This document shows positions 37,201-49,885 of a stretch of 64,000 nucleotides of DNA, in pieces (within the stretch, counting starts at the first letter, position 1; each line of letters begins with the position of its first letter). The stretch comes from Centropus unirufus (lineage: Eukaryota; Chordata; Aves; Cuculiformes; Centropidae). The notes under the pieces were generated by a model. It ran no database searches. It was not told where the DNA came from and was given only the letters and a program-made list of their open reading frames with translations. The translations under genes and the position numbers were made by a program. The stretch lies in assembly GCA_013397695.1 (NCBI GenBank), contig VYZI01000135.1, forward strand, positions 1,712,403-1,776,402. The letters run 5' to 3'.

Positions 37201-40200
37201 AGCCTGTGGAGCAAAGTTAAACATTTGGCCGCCTCCCTCACCTAGTGACTGGGACTTTTGATTTTGAGGTTGTAGTTTTTATGGCTTTAGAGAATCTTCT
37301 ACCGTGGAAGTGCAAACAACTTGGGAAACAGGGGAAAAGCAATAAGAAACTCCACCTCGAATAGGTTATTGAATTTTTGCATAAATCTGCATGAGTAACA
37401 CAGTGATGGTGAAATTAGATAGGAGAATCAAAATCATCAGAATGAACTGTGAAGTATTCCCTGTACCTAACAGTAAGACTTGCTTCACCTAGGCAGCTAT
37501 ATCTGAAAGAAAACAATAACAAGGATTTTGATGGAATAAATAGGGAAAAAAAATCTGATGGGTATTTAATAGTAATGGTTTTAGATAATTGTGGCAAATG
37601 CTGTTTTTCTAGTGTGTACAATAAGATCGTCATCACTCTGTCCTTCATTTTGTCACTTGAGTATTGAGTTCTACAGACTTTGAGGAAGAAATCATGTTTT
37701 ATTCCTTGTTTGTACAGAACCTGGTGTACCTTAGTCTGAATTGCAATCACAGGGAATACCACCACACAAAGACATATTTATGATTATGTTTTAAATAAAT
37801 AAGCAGAATTCTGTGCTGGATAAAAGCAGATGCAGTCCCTCAGACTGCATTTATCTCAAATATAGACAAATGTAGTTTGCTGGTGAATTGATGTACTGAT
37901 TTACATGCTCAAATAATATTTTCGTGTGAATGCATGATGGAAATAAAGTCATCTAGCTCCTCAATGGGACTGCATGAATCTCAGTTGCAACAAGTTAATG
38001 GGGACAATAAGCACAGAAGCAGAGAAGGCTCTTAATTTTACGTGTTCTTAAGTGGCTTAGTGTTTCTGGTACAACTTTGTTTTGGGCTCAGTGCTCAGTA
38101 ATACACATAGGTCTCTGCATTTGCTTAAAAAGCCCTGTGTTACATTGCTGAAACAACAGATGAAAGACTCCCTGATAATAGCTTTATTCAACCTTGCTGA
38201 ACATGTTAAGTCTAGTGACAATAAAGGCTTAACTGTTCTACACGCCAACTGGCCTTTGCATATTACAGCAAACAATTGCAAGCATTTAGCATTTCAGTAC
38301 ACATAAAACAGAATACTTGGGAATGCGAGATCTGAATACATATCCCTGATGCACCCACCCTGTGGAATGGCAGAAATACCCATTATTGTAATCAATACTG
38401 CTAAAATGCAAGTTTTATACAATTTGATTTTACTTTCACACGTTGAGATGAAATTGAAGACGTTGCTTCTGTTCTCCAGGGACTCTTAGACAGAATCTAG
38501 GCTTGCTCATTTTGCACTGACCTGGCAGAGTGAGGAAGGTATGAGACACACTGCAGCTTGTATAACCCACCTGGAACTGGAATCAGGAATATTTTCCCTC
38601 TGCTGCCCACATAGCCCAGTTAAGAGCAGCCTGCGTCAATGAAACCGGAGCCAGTCCGTTTGCTTGCCCCAGCTGTATCAGCTGGTTTAATGAAAAGCAT
38701 CACCTTTCCCATCGAGTTTTACCTTATGCAGGTCTTTTGAGACATTGATAAATGAGGAAAAGACTTTTAGCAAATTGGAATGTAAATAGTGTAGAGGCTA
38801 TTTATTTGCACTTGTACTTGTTTTGAGTCCCTGACAAGCTCATGCTTGTAAATTCTACAATTAAAAGCTGCTGTAAAAGAAATCAGAGACAATAAAAGGA
38901 GAAAACAGTGCTTTTTCTATTTTGAATTTCACTTTTTTGATCTTCATCTGAGCATGAATCTCTAGTTGCAATTAAAATTATTCATCTTTATAATACTGCA
39001 AAAAGCAGATTTTTTTGTTTAATTTAGTTGATTGGTAATAGGTATTTATATTCAAATTTTCCATAAGTTACTTTATGTGATATAGTCTAAATTATTTAAA
39101 ATCTTAAACTAAATTCTTTATAAGAAAATAGTTTCTACTGCTATCAGCTGTTCACGACTTTGGTTTTAATAGCTGAAGATACATATGACACAATTATAAT
39201 TTTAGATGTGAGATATAACCTCCTCCACCTCTTTGCTTTTAAAACTTTTTTGTTTCTCCAGTCCCTTTCTCTGACTCTTCATCCCTCAGGTCACCATTAC
39301 ATGAACATCTGTGTTCAGGTCACCTGTGTTAGATTTTTACTTCCTACAGGACTTTTCCCTCTTGTTCATGTTAATGCCTTTCTTGATTTGCTCATATTCA
39401 TTTCAAATTATTTAACACACAGTTTAGAAATAATTCAACTGAGAACAACAAAACTTCATCAAGGTAGGAAATTATCTCTTTATCTTAGCAAAATAGAACT
39501 GCACACATAATTTCAACTACAATCAAAACTTGCAGGACTCTCTTCATTTATGCTTAGACTCTACCTGGGAACTCTAAAATCAATCCTTGGAGATCCACCA
39601 GCCAAAATCTTGCTTCTACTCTGGCCTTATCGATGGCAGCAATGCGTTTTTATGTTCAGTATGAAACAACAACAGAAAGGTCTCATTGCACACGTTGTCA
39701 GATAGCGACCAAGCTTTTTGAATAAAAGAACACCATAGCTTTTAATACAGCAAAAGCAACGTATTGCCATAACCTTCCCCTTACAAACTGCTGAGCTGTA
39801 GTCTATGTGCCTTGTTCTGACATTCATTTATAAAATCTACTGACTTCATGATTTCTTGGCATTGCTTACAGACTAAAGCCCTGTGGCTCTGGCCTTCCAT
39901 TATTTCCACAGTGTGTGATACCAGCCCCCCTGCAAGTCAGAGTGCTGTGCTCATAGTACACTTGATATTTTCAGACAAGCAATTCTGAAGTTATTTTAAC
40001 AAGCTTTCGGTTCTGATACATGGGTAATGTTATGCCAGCAATTAGTTTGAATAGTTGCCTTTGGAATAATTTTTGAATGTATGATAACAATCTCTCTTTG
40101 CAACATATGGCTCTTTTTTTCTCTGATTTCTACAAATTCTCTCCTGCATATTTAGGTACTAGTTTAAGGTCTGTGGAGTTTTATATGTGGTTCAATTTGT

Positions 40201-43200
40201 TTATTTGTGCTTTGAGAAAACCAAGAAGGCTCCTGTTACTAGCTTCTGTTGCATTTCTGATTAAAAGCTTTCCATTATTTGAGAGAAAAAAAAGTATTGC
40301 AGATGCCCAGGCTAGATTCATCTAATCTCCTAGGAAAAATCACTCCATAGCTGTATCCCGAAGAGAAAGAATGCTTTGCTGAGGCTGGGATCACATGCTG
40401 TGTACTGCCAGTGTCCTAATCCAAGGCAAACTGCAATGTTTCATAGCATCTGTGAAAGACTTCACAGTGCTTGGGGCGATCAGGCATCCAGCCAGTAACT
40501 CTAGAATCACTTTTTCTCCGGCAATCGCTTTGTGTTGGGTTAACAGCATTTTCACTTTTAGAAGGATATAACAATGCTTTCAAAGATGTGCTTGCTGGTC
40601 ACTTTATTTTTGAAAAATTAGCTGCAGACAGAAACATTAAGTATTCCCTTAAATGCCACCTATTTGTAGTGTTTGGGACACATCCCGAACAGCTCAGCTG
40701 CCTTGTCACATCAAATGACTGGAAGGCATTTTGACATCATTTAGCCCCTGACCTTAAATTTCACTCTCAATAAGCAGAAACCAAAACATATCCCACAAAA
40801 CACTGAGAAAACAGAAACTGTGACTGTGTCATTCCAAAACGAATCCCTATCACTACAGATGAGACATTTCCCTGCTTTCACACAATAGATGCTTTTATTT
40901 ATTACTATCAAGACTAGAGCCAAACCGAACAATCTCTCTTTGTATACAGATACTTCTTTTAATTTGTCAGTGGGCTGATCCATTTAAAATTGCTAATTAG
41001 CCGAGCTGTTATTAATGTGACTCAAATAACTGGAAAGTCCCATAGTCTTGTGATCGCAGGGCTTTTCAACTGATTGGTCTGCAAGTATCGCTTGTTCACC
41101 TTGTGAGCAATGTGGTGTTCGGCCCAGAATAAAAAAAGTAAATTAATACACAGTGTTCAAATTTGCAATAATAGGAGTGCTCTCAATATAGCATTTTAAC
41201 ACTTCCCTTAGTTAAATGCTCAATTAGTTTCTTTAGCAAAAAATAGTACACTTATTGTGAAATTTATAGATTTTTTTTTAAGGAGTTGAGGCTTCTTTAA
41301 TTTCAAAGATTGTTGGAACATAGTGAAGCATCTTGCAATGGAGTTCCTACCACTGAATATACATCCTTGTCTGTGTTTGTGCGGTCTTTGTTATGTAAGT
41401 CCTTCAGTTCCCTGGTGCTGGTCGACATAACTTTGTTTTCAATGAGTAGTCATGGTTACTACACTGATGTTCACTTTATATATTGTCTGTGGTAATTTAA
41501 AAATAAACAGTAGCATACTTTGCTCCAGTGACAAATCCTCTGTATGTTAAATCTCTGTTTTCTTTTTTAAGGTTTATTATAAAAAAACAGTGATATTCTT
41601 TCTCCTTTCCCTTCGCTCCCCCTCCTTTGAAGAAGCAAACCAAACCATTGACTCTACTTCAGTTTTTAACTGGCAGATTGGGAGGTGGGGAGTTGTGACA
41701 AGTCTTTTTTGCTTGTAAATCAATCTGCTGTTTCATACAAGATCATCAGAGTTCAGCTTGAATAACCAAATCTGTAGCTGGTGTTTAGCAAATACTGTGT
41801 TTTGCCTGGATCCAGACCTTCTTTTGGTAGAAAGAGCTGGAATCTGGTTGTTTTCTAAAAAGGCTATTTGCTGAGAAAAGCTATCGAATTGGAGTACAGG
41901 GCAATGGGAAAAATTCAAAAGGCAAGTGAAGCCTAATGGTAGGTCTTAACTTAGAAGATCTTAGAAGAAGATTTTGGCTAATAAAGGAGAGCTAAATTCT
42001 GACACGTTTCACCCAAACCAATGACATTAGATGTCACAGTTTAATTATATAAATGGTCATAAAAATAAATGTTACATAGCAAAAGTTTTATTAAATTGGC
42101 AGAACTATTAAGAGTTTAATTTTGTTTCTATGAATATTAAATTTCAACATTGTTCAGCTTTTTGATGTTCGGCATTAGGAACATAACTTTGAAATATGAA
42201 AAAGTGAAAAAATTATATTTGGTTTGCTTCTTCTTTTTTTGAAAGCACCTATAGTGAAATCTGTTAAAAATTGTCTGGATTCTAATACAAAATTTACCAA
42301 AATAGTTTTGTTTTAAATTGGCATCATACATTTGCAATCAGACTTTCCATTACTGTAATAAGCTGATATGATTCCTGAATTCCAGAAATAATTTTGAATG
42401 AAAGATTTTGGAAGTTTAATGCAGCATTTTTTTTAGCTTGATTGCTAACTGGACATATTTTAGGTTACAAATGCACTCAATTGATGCTTCACTCTTGACA
42501 AGGAAAGCTGCTACCCGAGTAATTCATTACTATGATTACATGAACGGAAAAGCATGACCAGAAAATCCAACAAGGATCCTTATTAAAAAAACTCCTTTGA
42601 GTTTTCTGGAGGCAGTATCTTCTGCTCACAGCCTGGACCATGAATTATTGGACAATGAAGTGTAATAATATTTTTTCAGTTAACTTTCACTTTTTCACTT
42701 TTTCACTTAAACTTCCAGAAAATGGCTCTGGCTGTTCTGTGTGAAATAAAATAGTGACTTCTAGCTGCCTGATTTGACACTGGATTGCCTAGGCCAGCAG
42801 AGTCCTTCTCAAGCCTGTGGTAGTCTCGTCCAGCACAGGCTACCTGGAGACACCAATATGGGCTACCTAGGGACAGCTCCAAACTGAAAAATTAGTTTAA
42901 AGCATGAGTCTGCCTTTAGCAAAGTTTTTGAAATGCATTTCCATGCGATATAGGCTCTTTTTTTCCTCATGCTTTAACTTTACAGAGCATAGAGAAGCAT
43001 GAGATATTTCAAGAGTTGAATATCTTGAGTTTCTTTGGAAGTTTCAGAAAATTATAGCACAAAAGTTGTTTAATATTAAAAAGGGAAGAGATTTAGGATG
43101 GATTTTTCAGAAGCACTTAAAGAGCTTTTCTTTTTCTTTGAGCCCTTTATTTATTTAGGCATGTCTGAAGACACTGCATGCAGACTGTGGTTTTATATGT

Positions 43201-45292
43201 GCTTTGTTGTGGAGTCACGCAGTTTTGAGAGTGATGTGTAAGTGACCTAAGGATATATAAGACACCATGCAAAACCAGTCTCATTGAAGCAATATTAAAA
43301 TTGCCTAAATCTGAAATTAACATAAGATGTATCAGCAGAGAAATAGGCTACAAAGCAAGAAATAGGAGCACTATTTTAGGAAATAAGACATTTTTTCTGT
43401 AACATTCCAGTATCTTTAGCAGTCATTGAGCCTCTTGACAAAAAGCTGAGCAGTTTATTTTAACCCACTAATGTAGTGAGATCAGGATTCTGTAGGGATG
43501 TTTAAGACTTAGTGAAAAGCACAGAAGGAGTGACTGTACATGCAGGAGGGTTTCAGCAGGCCCTTCCTTGATGATTATCCAAGCCCAGGGGGAATAAAAG
43601 TCAGGCTCAGTAGTCATGGAGGCTGCTGAAATTTCATTAGGTGCGACTGTGGTTAAAGTTCATAGTTTTATATTAACAACAATACTTAATTCAAATCCAC
43701 AAAGTTGAGGCTTTAGGGGACTTTCAGTGGCTGGTTTTAGACTGAAATTAGCATTGCAGTGGCTTGTAGGTGGTATGAAAACTGAAGAGGTGAAAGAAAA
43801 GTAATTAGACTCATGACATCAAGACCGAGATTTTTTTTTTTTACAGAGAACTGTAAACTGGAATTTTAAAGCAATATTTGAGAAGGAATAAGATCAAATA
43901 CAAGGGTTACTGTACGTGAAAAAAGAAAAACCTCTACAGGGCAGTTGATGGGAATTATTTTGTGGAACAAAACCAATACAGAAAATCTTGTGATCATACT
44001 GTGTTCTCACTGAACAGTTTGATTCCTCTTTCAAAACACGTCCCCTTCCCTGCTGCTCAGGTAATGCTGGGAAGCTCAGGACTGATGTATTAGATCAGAT
44101 TAGATTAGATGTATTAGTGTATAAGATACGCTTATCTGAAAATAGGCATCTTATTCAAGGCAATAGATACTTGAGGAACAGGTTTCTGTTACAATACAGT
44201 AGTCAATGAAAGATGTTTGATGTGGTAGTGTTTTCTTTGCCTTTAACAGAGGCAAAGAAATTTTACATTTACTTTTTACATTTTAAAAGTAATCTAGTCG
44301 GGATATGTGAAAGTTATAAGGTCCCAAAGAAACTGAGGTTTATAATGTCTGCTGAAGTTTGGGATTATATTTCAATATTTTATAACAAAAAATATGTGAA
44401 AACAAAGGTTAAAAAGCAGGTTTCTTAAATTTCTGTTTCTGGTGTATAATTAATTAAGCTTATTTCTGTTTCTTTTTGCTGTATGGTCTTGGAGGGAGGT
44501 TACAATGCTGCCACAGAAATAATCTTCCTCTCTTGCTGATCAAGTCATGTGTCATTGCCCTTCACTTGCTTCATTAGGTTCTTCTGATCCACATGATGTT
44601 CCTAAAAGTCACAATTTCTTTTGTCTTTATGGACATCTAGTAAAAACATTTGTATGTCTTTTATTTTCTCCCCTTTTCCTTTTCAGTGTGTGCTTATTCA
44701 AACACTCCTGACAAACCGCCTCTCTATGCTTGCCTTCTCTTCTGTGTTTGTTCAACAAATGATCTCCTTTTGTTACAGCTGTTTTCTTTTCTGTTTCTCC
44801 TCAAAAAGACACTCCTGACAGATGTCAGCGTTTAAAAGAAGGAAAATGAAGCCTGGAAGCAAAGCTAGTCAATCTTATATCCTCTACGTTTGGTTAAGCA
44901 TAAGATTTGGTTTAATTCAACATTTTAATAAATTTCCCACAAACAATTCCAATTAAATTCATGAGATGATTAGAAATTTACTGTCTTTGGTTGAACACAG
45001 CTCTCTAGTCTCATCTTAATCTTGTTCTGAATTTAATTATCTAATTCAAATGGTTTCATGTGTCACTTTTGAAACCTCAAGTCCTCCCATCCCTGCCCCT
45101 TTACTGCCCACATGCACTTTCTGTCTGAATTACAGCTCTGCTGGTTAGAGCACTATTTGTAGCACTGTCTCTTTCTCTCTCTGAGACATCAGTCTAAAAA
45201 AAACAGTCCCTGTTTTATTTTAGTTTTATTCATCAGTTATGGAAAGGCAAAAAATAAAATTTCTAATGATTAAGTGTGTCTCATGAAGGATA

Positions 45293-45440
45293 ATGGTGGC
45301 TGTGCTCTTGTTGGCAGCCTAAAGACATCATCAAGACATATTTCTTGGTGGAGGCAATATCTTTTATTAGACAAACTTGTATCACTGGCAAAATTAGGCA
45401 AGTTTTTGGGCATGTCAGCCCTTCTGCATATCTAAAAAAG
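45293..45440 (+). repeat. Old interspersed repeat, family uncertain
   Basis: The stretch GGAGGCAATATCTTTTATTA (from about 45352), then GACAAACTT, AGGCAAGTTTTTGGGCATGT, CAGCCCTTCTGC resembles a repeat abundant in turtles and crocodilians, whose consensus has a TATCTTTTATTGGACCAACTT core and CAAGCTTTCGGG before a GCCCTTCTTCAG-like end. The preceding GTGGCTGTGCTCTTGTTGG fits the 5' part of that element. Similarity is from memory of the consensus, and the family name is not certain. Confidence 0.5.
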
Positions 45441-46829
45441 TAGCAGCAGATTTCAAAGCTAAGAATATACCAAGATCATTGTCTTATATTAGTTGTGTCT
45501 CAGATCATCTCAAAGAGAAAGTAGGTGATGTTTTTGAAGGAAAGAGGATGTTGGAGAAAGGAACACAGGGAGGAAGACGGCTCTGCGAAGGACACATCAG
45601 GGTGTTGAGGGTAGATTTTAATCTCACTAAAGCACTGTCTGTGAGTTCATGGCTTTTGATATCTGGAAGATTTGTGAAAACACCCCAAGTTTTTCTTTTG
45701 AAAATGTTGTAGGGTTCCTTGAGGCTCAAGACTAAGACATTCAAAATGTAGTGATAATGTTCTAGTAAATTTTCCTTCCCTGATAACTGGGTACTTCTGT
45801 CCTTTGTACCTTGCACGTGCTCATTCTTTCTGGTGCACAGTGGTTGCTTAGTTCCACCTGCAGTTACTCTGAGAGCACTTGAGGCACTTGATGAAAAGTG
45901 TTATGTCCCCAGAGGTACAGGCACAGAAGTTGACTGTTTGCTGTTAAGGGATATTTATTATGTTGTTGGTGGAGAGATGTTGGTTACACTTTGTATTTGG
46001 GAAGGGATTAAATATATTTAGTTTGTTTTGCCCACAGGCAGCTTGCTTCTCATAATGTGTTTAGTAGGTTGGGGCCTGCGTAATTAGAAGAGTGGTTCTG
46101 GAGAGCTCATATTTAAAAACAGGATTGTCTTCTAATAAATCTTTCAATGGTTGTGTGTGTGTACATTCCAGTACATGAAATTGGAATTGGGAAAGATGTG
46201 TAAGAGCTTGATGGTATTCTGCTACAAATACACTATTTTTGCATTTTGTATACCCAACAGTTTGACTTGATTTTCCACTTGCGGCAGCCAGTCTGATAAA
46301 GTATGTTATTAATACTTACAAACAAGATGAATATGCCCTTGCCTTTTAGAACCGGGTCCTAAAAGGAAAAAAGAGGATAAATAATGGTAACATTAGTTTT
46401 TGTAAGGTCTGCATCACCATGTGTCCAGCATGTATATTGTACTATAACTAAAACAACATTTGTGCAACTGATTGAGTCACTCTGTGGGGGTGGATTTGCT
46501 AATAATGTTGCATTTAACCTACTCTCTAAATCTTCCTGTTTAGTTAGTATCTTAACATGATAATCAGTGTGTGATCATCATAAACATATGTTAACCTCAT
46601 TTACATCTTGACCTTTTTTATTTCTGCTACTTATGGTCTCACTGTGTTATGTCTGAGAGCAGTCTCCCATCAACCTCAGGATGTGGACCCCAGGAATTTC
46701 CAGTAAGGGATTAAGTTTGAACAGCACATTTTCTGCAGGTTGGTTGGTTGAAAACTTAGAATGATAAGGAGAGGTGAAGTCTGGACAGACCATGGATTTT
46801 GTGTAGATAAAAATAGAACTTCTCCCTGA

Positions 46830-46840
46830 GAAAAGAAAAG

Positions 46841-46873
<33 letters not shown>

Positions 46874-47044
46874 GAAAAGAAAAGAAAAGAAAAGAAAAGA
46901 AAAGAAAAGAAAAGAAAAGAAAAGAAAAGAAAAGANNNNNNNNNNNNNNNNNNNNNNNNNNNNNNNNNNNNNNNNNNNNNNNNNNNNNNNNNNNNNNNNN
47001 NNNNNNNNNNNNNNAAAAGAAAAGAAAAGAAAAGAAAAGAAAAG

Positions 47045-47075
<31 letters not shown>

Positions 47076-47085
47076 GAAAAGAGAA
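46830..47085. repeat. (AAAAG)n microsatellite with embedded gap
   Basis: Near-perfect AAAAG pentamers on both sides of an N run, with a few hexamer interruptions (AAAAAAG) near both ends. The open frames of Ser/Phe/Leu repeats on the minus strand come from this array and are not genes. Confidence 0.97.
46936..47014. other. Assembly gap (79 N) inside the (AAAAG)n array
   Basis: Run of N flanked on both sides by the same pentamer, so the gap is most likely unresolved microsatellite and its true length is unknown. Confidence 0.98.
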
Positions 47086-47798
47086 ATAATAGCAAAAATA
47101 TAGCATTGGGAGTTTCAGCTTTCTTAATCTCTAGTACTCCTCTATCTTGAAATTGTTATCACTCTACTACTCACTCAGTCACATGCAAGTCAATTAATAT
47201 CATAGAACTTTCTTATCTTCAGCTGGGACAAGGTATTTCCAAAATATCCTTCCTTTTTTTTCCATCCTACAACAAGAGAAACACGGAAAAGCCTGAGGTA
47301 TTTAATAATGGCACTGTGGTATGTTGGTGTTCTCAGCATTTAGGGAACAGAAGCACTTGTGACCTGTACTTTGCAGTTTGATTTAAAAATATTTTCTCCT
47401 CTGAGCAAAATTGTTTTGTTTTCAAATTTCATCTTGTTCCACAACAAAACTTCCCACAGTATTTTCTGTATTTTCCATATGGCTCTATCAGAGCTTTCAA
47501 AGTGGAGACATACATTGTGGAAAGCCATTTGTAAAGCTAAGGATGTCTATTTAATACAGCGTATAACATGAAATTAATTCTTAGTGTTCTTTGGAAGAAA
47601 AAGTCTCTGAAAAGAAGCAGTCCCCAAGCTTATAGCTGCAGAGGCTCTCCCCCTTGGGCATCCTTTCCTTTTCTCAGGGGGGGGATGCTTAGCTTAGGGC
47701 CTGAGCTTATGCTGTTGGAAATTGCTCAGACATCGGCCAGACCCCAGCCTCTATAGATATCCCAGATTATGTTGGCTTCTCTGTTTTACATAGGTCCT

Positions 47799-47816
47799 GT
47801 CCACGGTCCCGTGGAC
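47799..47816. repeat. Perfect GC-rich hairpin
   Basis: GTCCACGG (47799-47806), loop TC, then CCGTGGAC (47809-47816). The 8-bp GC-rich stem lies in a patch (about 47.63-48.11 kb) that is richer in GC than its surroundings. Confidence 0.7.
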
Positions 47817-48110
47817 GCTCCTGAATATACCTGCCCAGCATACTCAGGAGGACACAGCCGCAATGGCTTTGCTGTGTGGAATGTGTGGCTGCCCCATGTG
47901 GTTTGTCCATCCACCATCTCTCAGTCACCACTGTGGCCAAAAGTTTTGAGGTGACCCTTCCCAGAGGAACACTGAGCTATTTCTGCTGAGGCTTTGGCAG
48001 AGTGGAGCAGTGGCTTCCCTTGCAAGCTGAGGCATGCAGTAGGCACTGTACCAAAAGCATCGCTGCACCAGCAAGACTTTATCTCAAGCTGATATAATGA
48101 AATGCTCAGC

Positions 48111-48320
48111 ACATAGAACCACAGAATCATAGAAGCATAGACTGATTTGGATTAGAAGGGACCTCTAAAGGCTATCTCACCCACCCCCCTGCAATGAGCA
48201 GGGACATCTTCAACTCACACAGGTGGCTTCGAGCCTCCTCCAAGCTGACCTTGAATATTTCAGTTACATTGGTCAGTGGCTCAGCCTCTTTGACAAACCT
48301 GGGTTGGTTGATGCAGCAGT
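48111..48320 (-). repeat. CR1 LINE 3' terminal fragment, minus orientation
   Basis: Starts with CAGAATCATAGAAGCATAGA, the reverse complement of the CR1 3' octamer repeats. AGAAGGGACCTCTAAAGG follows, then CCCCCTGCAATGAGCAGGGA and ACATCTTCAACT, which are hallmark blocks of an avian CR1 3' UTR. About 0.2 kb is retained and the 5' side fades at about 48.3 kb. Confidence 0.92.
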
Positions 48321-48688
48321 ACTGGTGATTTTATCTGGGGTTTATGGGTATAAAATATTCAGTAGGGAAAAGTAAACAGAATATAGGCATTTTTAATGCT
48401 ACTATACAGCTTTCAAAATTTAATGTCACTTAGGACTGTTGAAATACTGCATAAGGAAGTCCAAATACTTGACTGAAGAAACGCTTCACCTTGTTCTTTA
48501 GCAAACAGTTTTTCTAATACATCATTTATCTTTGTGACAAAGTACACATTCTGTTCATTTACATTTTTTCCACCTCCTCTTTGGTTAATATTTCTCTTTG
48601 GGCTTTGAAATCATGATTCAGAATATGTCTGGATAATAATATCTGAGATATGAAAAAAAAAAGGTTTAATTCCAGATGGCCTATATTG

Positions 48689-48735
48689 TAGGATATACAA
48701 TATCCTATATGATAGGATATGATATATGATAGGAT
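48689..48735. repeat. AT-rich inverted and tandem repeat
   Basis: TAGGATA (48689-48695), loop TACAA, TATCCTA (48701-48707), followed by the 12-mer ATATGATAGGAT at 48707-48718 and again at 48724-48735 (17-bp period). Likely slippage-derived. Confidence 0.75.
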
Positions 48736-49043
48736 TGTAAAGTATTCAGATTTGTAATATAGAAAAGAACATTTTTTCAATGCTTAGAAAACAGTACGAA
48801 ATGTTGTTTTGTTAGCTGAGGATACTATAAAATTTTTCTCCGGTAAAGCAACAGCTAAAAAGCTATTTATTATAGAAATGCAGTCTACACTAGCACTTTG
48901 CCTTTATTAAAAGGGAGAATTGGTAACAATTCTTAATTAGAAAATGGATTGTTAATCAGCAGTGTCTAAAGAGATGTCATGCTTTTCAGCCAAATAGTAG
49001 TTAAAATGGAAGGGAAGATTTCTTCACTATTTTGTTTTCCCAG

Positions 49044-49118
49044 TTTGCTGCTGTGGACTCTGCATGCTCAGATATGGGTCAAAAATTTGCAAAACATCCT
49101 TGGCAACGAGATGACATG
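49044..49118 (+). other. Exon-like island A (unassigned)
   Basis: A 75-nt segment between a T-rich tract ending TTTTCCCAG and a GTAAGC donor. It is open in two of three frames; one reads FAAVDSACSDMGQKFAKHPW and is 25 residues long. I do not recognise the peptide. It may be a chance match to splice signals. Confidence 0.25.
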
Positions 49119-49783
49119 GTAAGCTTTTCACTACAGAAACAAATATATCAAATATTCTTAGATATATAAACTTTGTTCATAAAAGAATGGAGAGGAGGTT
49201 GACAGCATAAACTCTGAAGCATCATTTCTTTTTTAAGTAGGCTCATCTAGCTTATTTAATGAAGATTCAACTGTTTCAATCAGCATGAATCTTAGCAGTT
49301 GTACTTGTTATACATGGTTCAGAAAATTCTCTTTAAAAGCAGAAATCCTGAAGGGCACTGCAGAAACATTATACTGTGAAATGATTACTTAAAGAACAGA
49401 AGTGCGTTCAGACTTTTCAAGACATAGTAAGCCAAGAAAAATTTATTTAATCAGGGCACTTTAGGAGAAGCCAGGGACTCAGCACTTGACTTCTAACAGT
49501 TTTCATATAAAGTCCTGTACACCATCATGTGCAAATCCTTCACTCTCCTGTTTTTTTAATCAAGCTCTTGCCTGCACACAACTGCTGGGTACCTTAGTCA
49601 CAGTTTTTTAGAGAGCTTTTATCACTTGTGTGTGTACAGCTTAAAAATCTAAAATCTATTGCAACACAAAGTCTTCTAAGTCTTTCCCCAGTCAGCTTGT
49701 TTATGCTCACAAACTGCTCAGATTAATGTCAATGGTAGAATAAATAAAACTAATACCTTTTCCTCTGACACCTTATTTTTCAG

Positions 49784-49885
49784 CTATGAAATTAACTTCT
49801 GTGTGTCTGACAATTCCCCTCACATTTACAACCAGGCAAAGAAAGTCGAACAGATCGTCTCTTGTCAAGGACACACCAGAAGAAG
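49784..49885 (+). other. Exon-like island B (unassigned)
   Basis: A 102-nt segment after CCTTATTTTTCAG and before GTAAGG, open in two frames. One begins with ATG and ends RQRKSNRSSLVKDTPEE. The other, YEINFCVSDNSPHIYNQAKK, can join in phase to one frame of island A. No known family is recognised. Confidence 0.25.

Noticed and set aside
46676..47106. Minus-strand open frames of Phe/Leu/Ser repeats
   Set aside because: They are translations of the (AAAAG)n array and of N bases, not genes.
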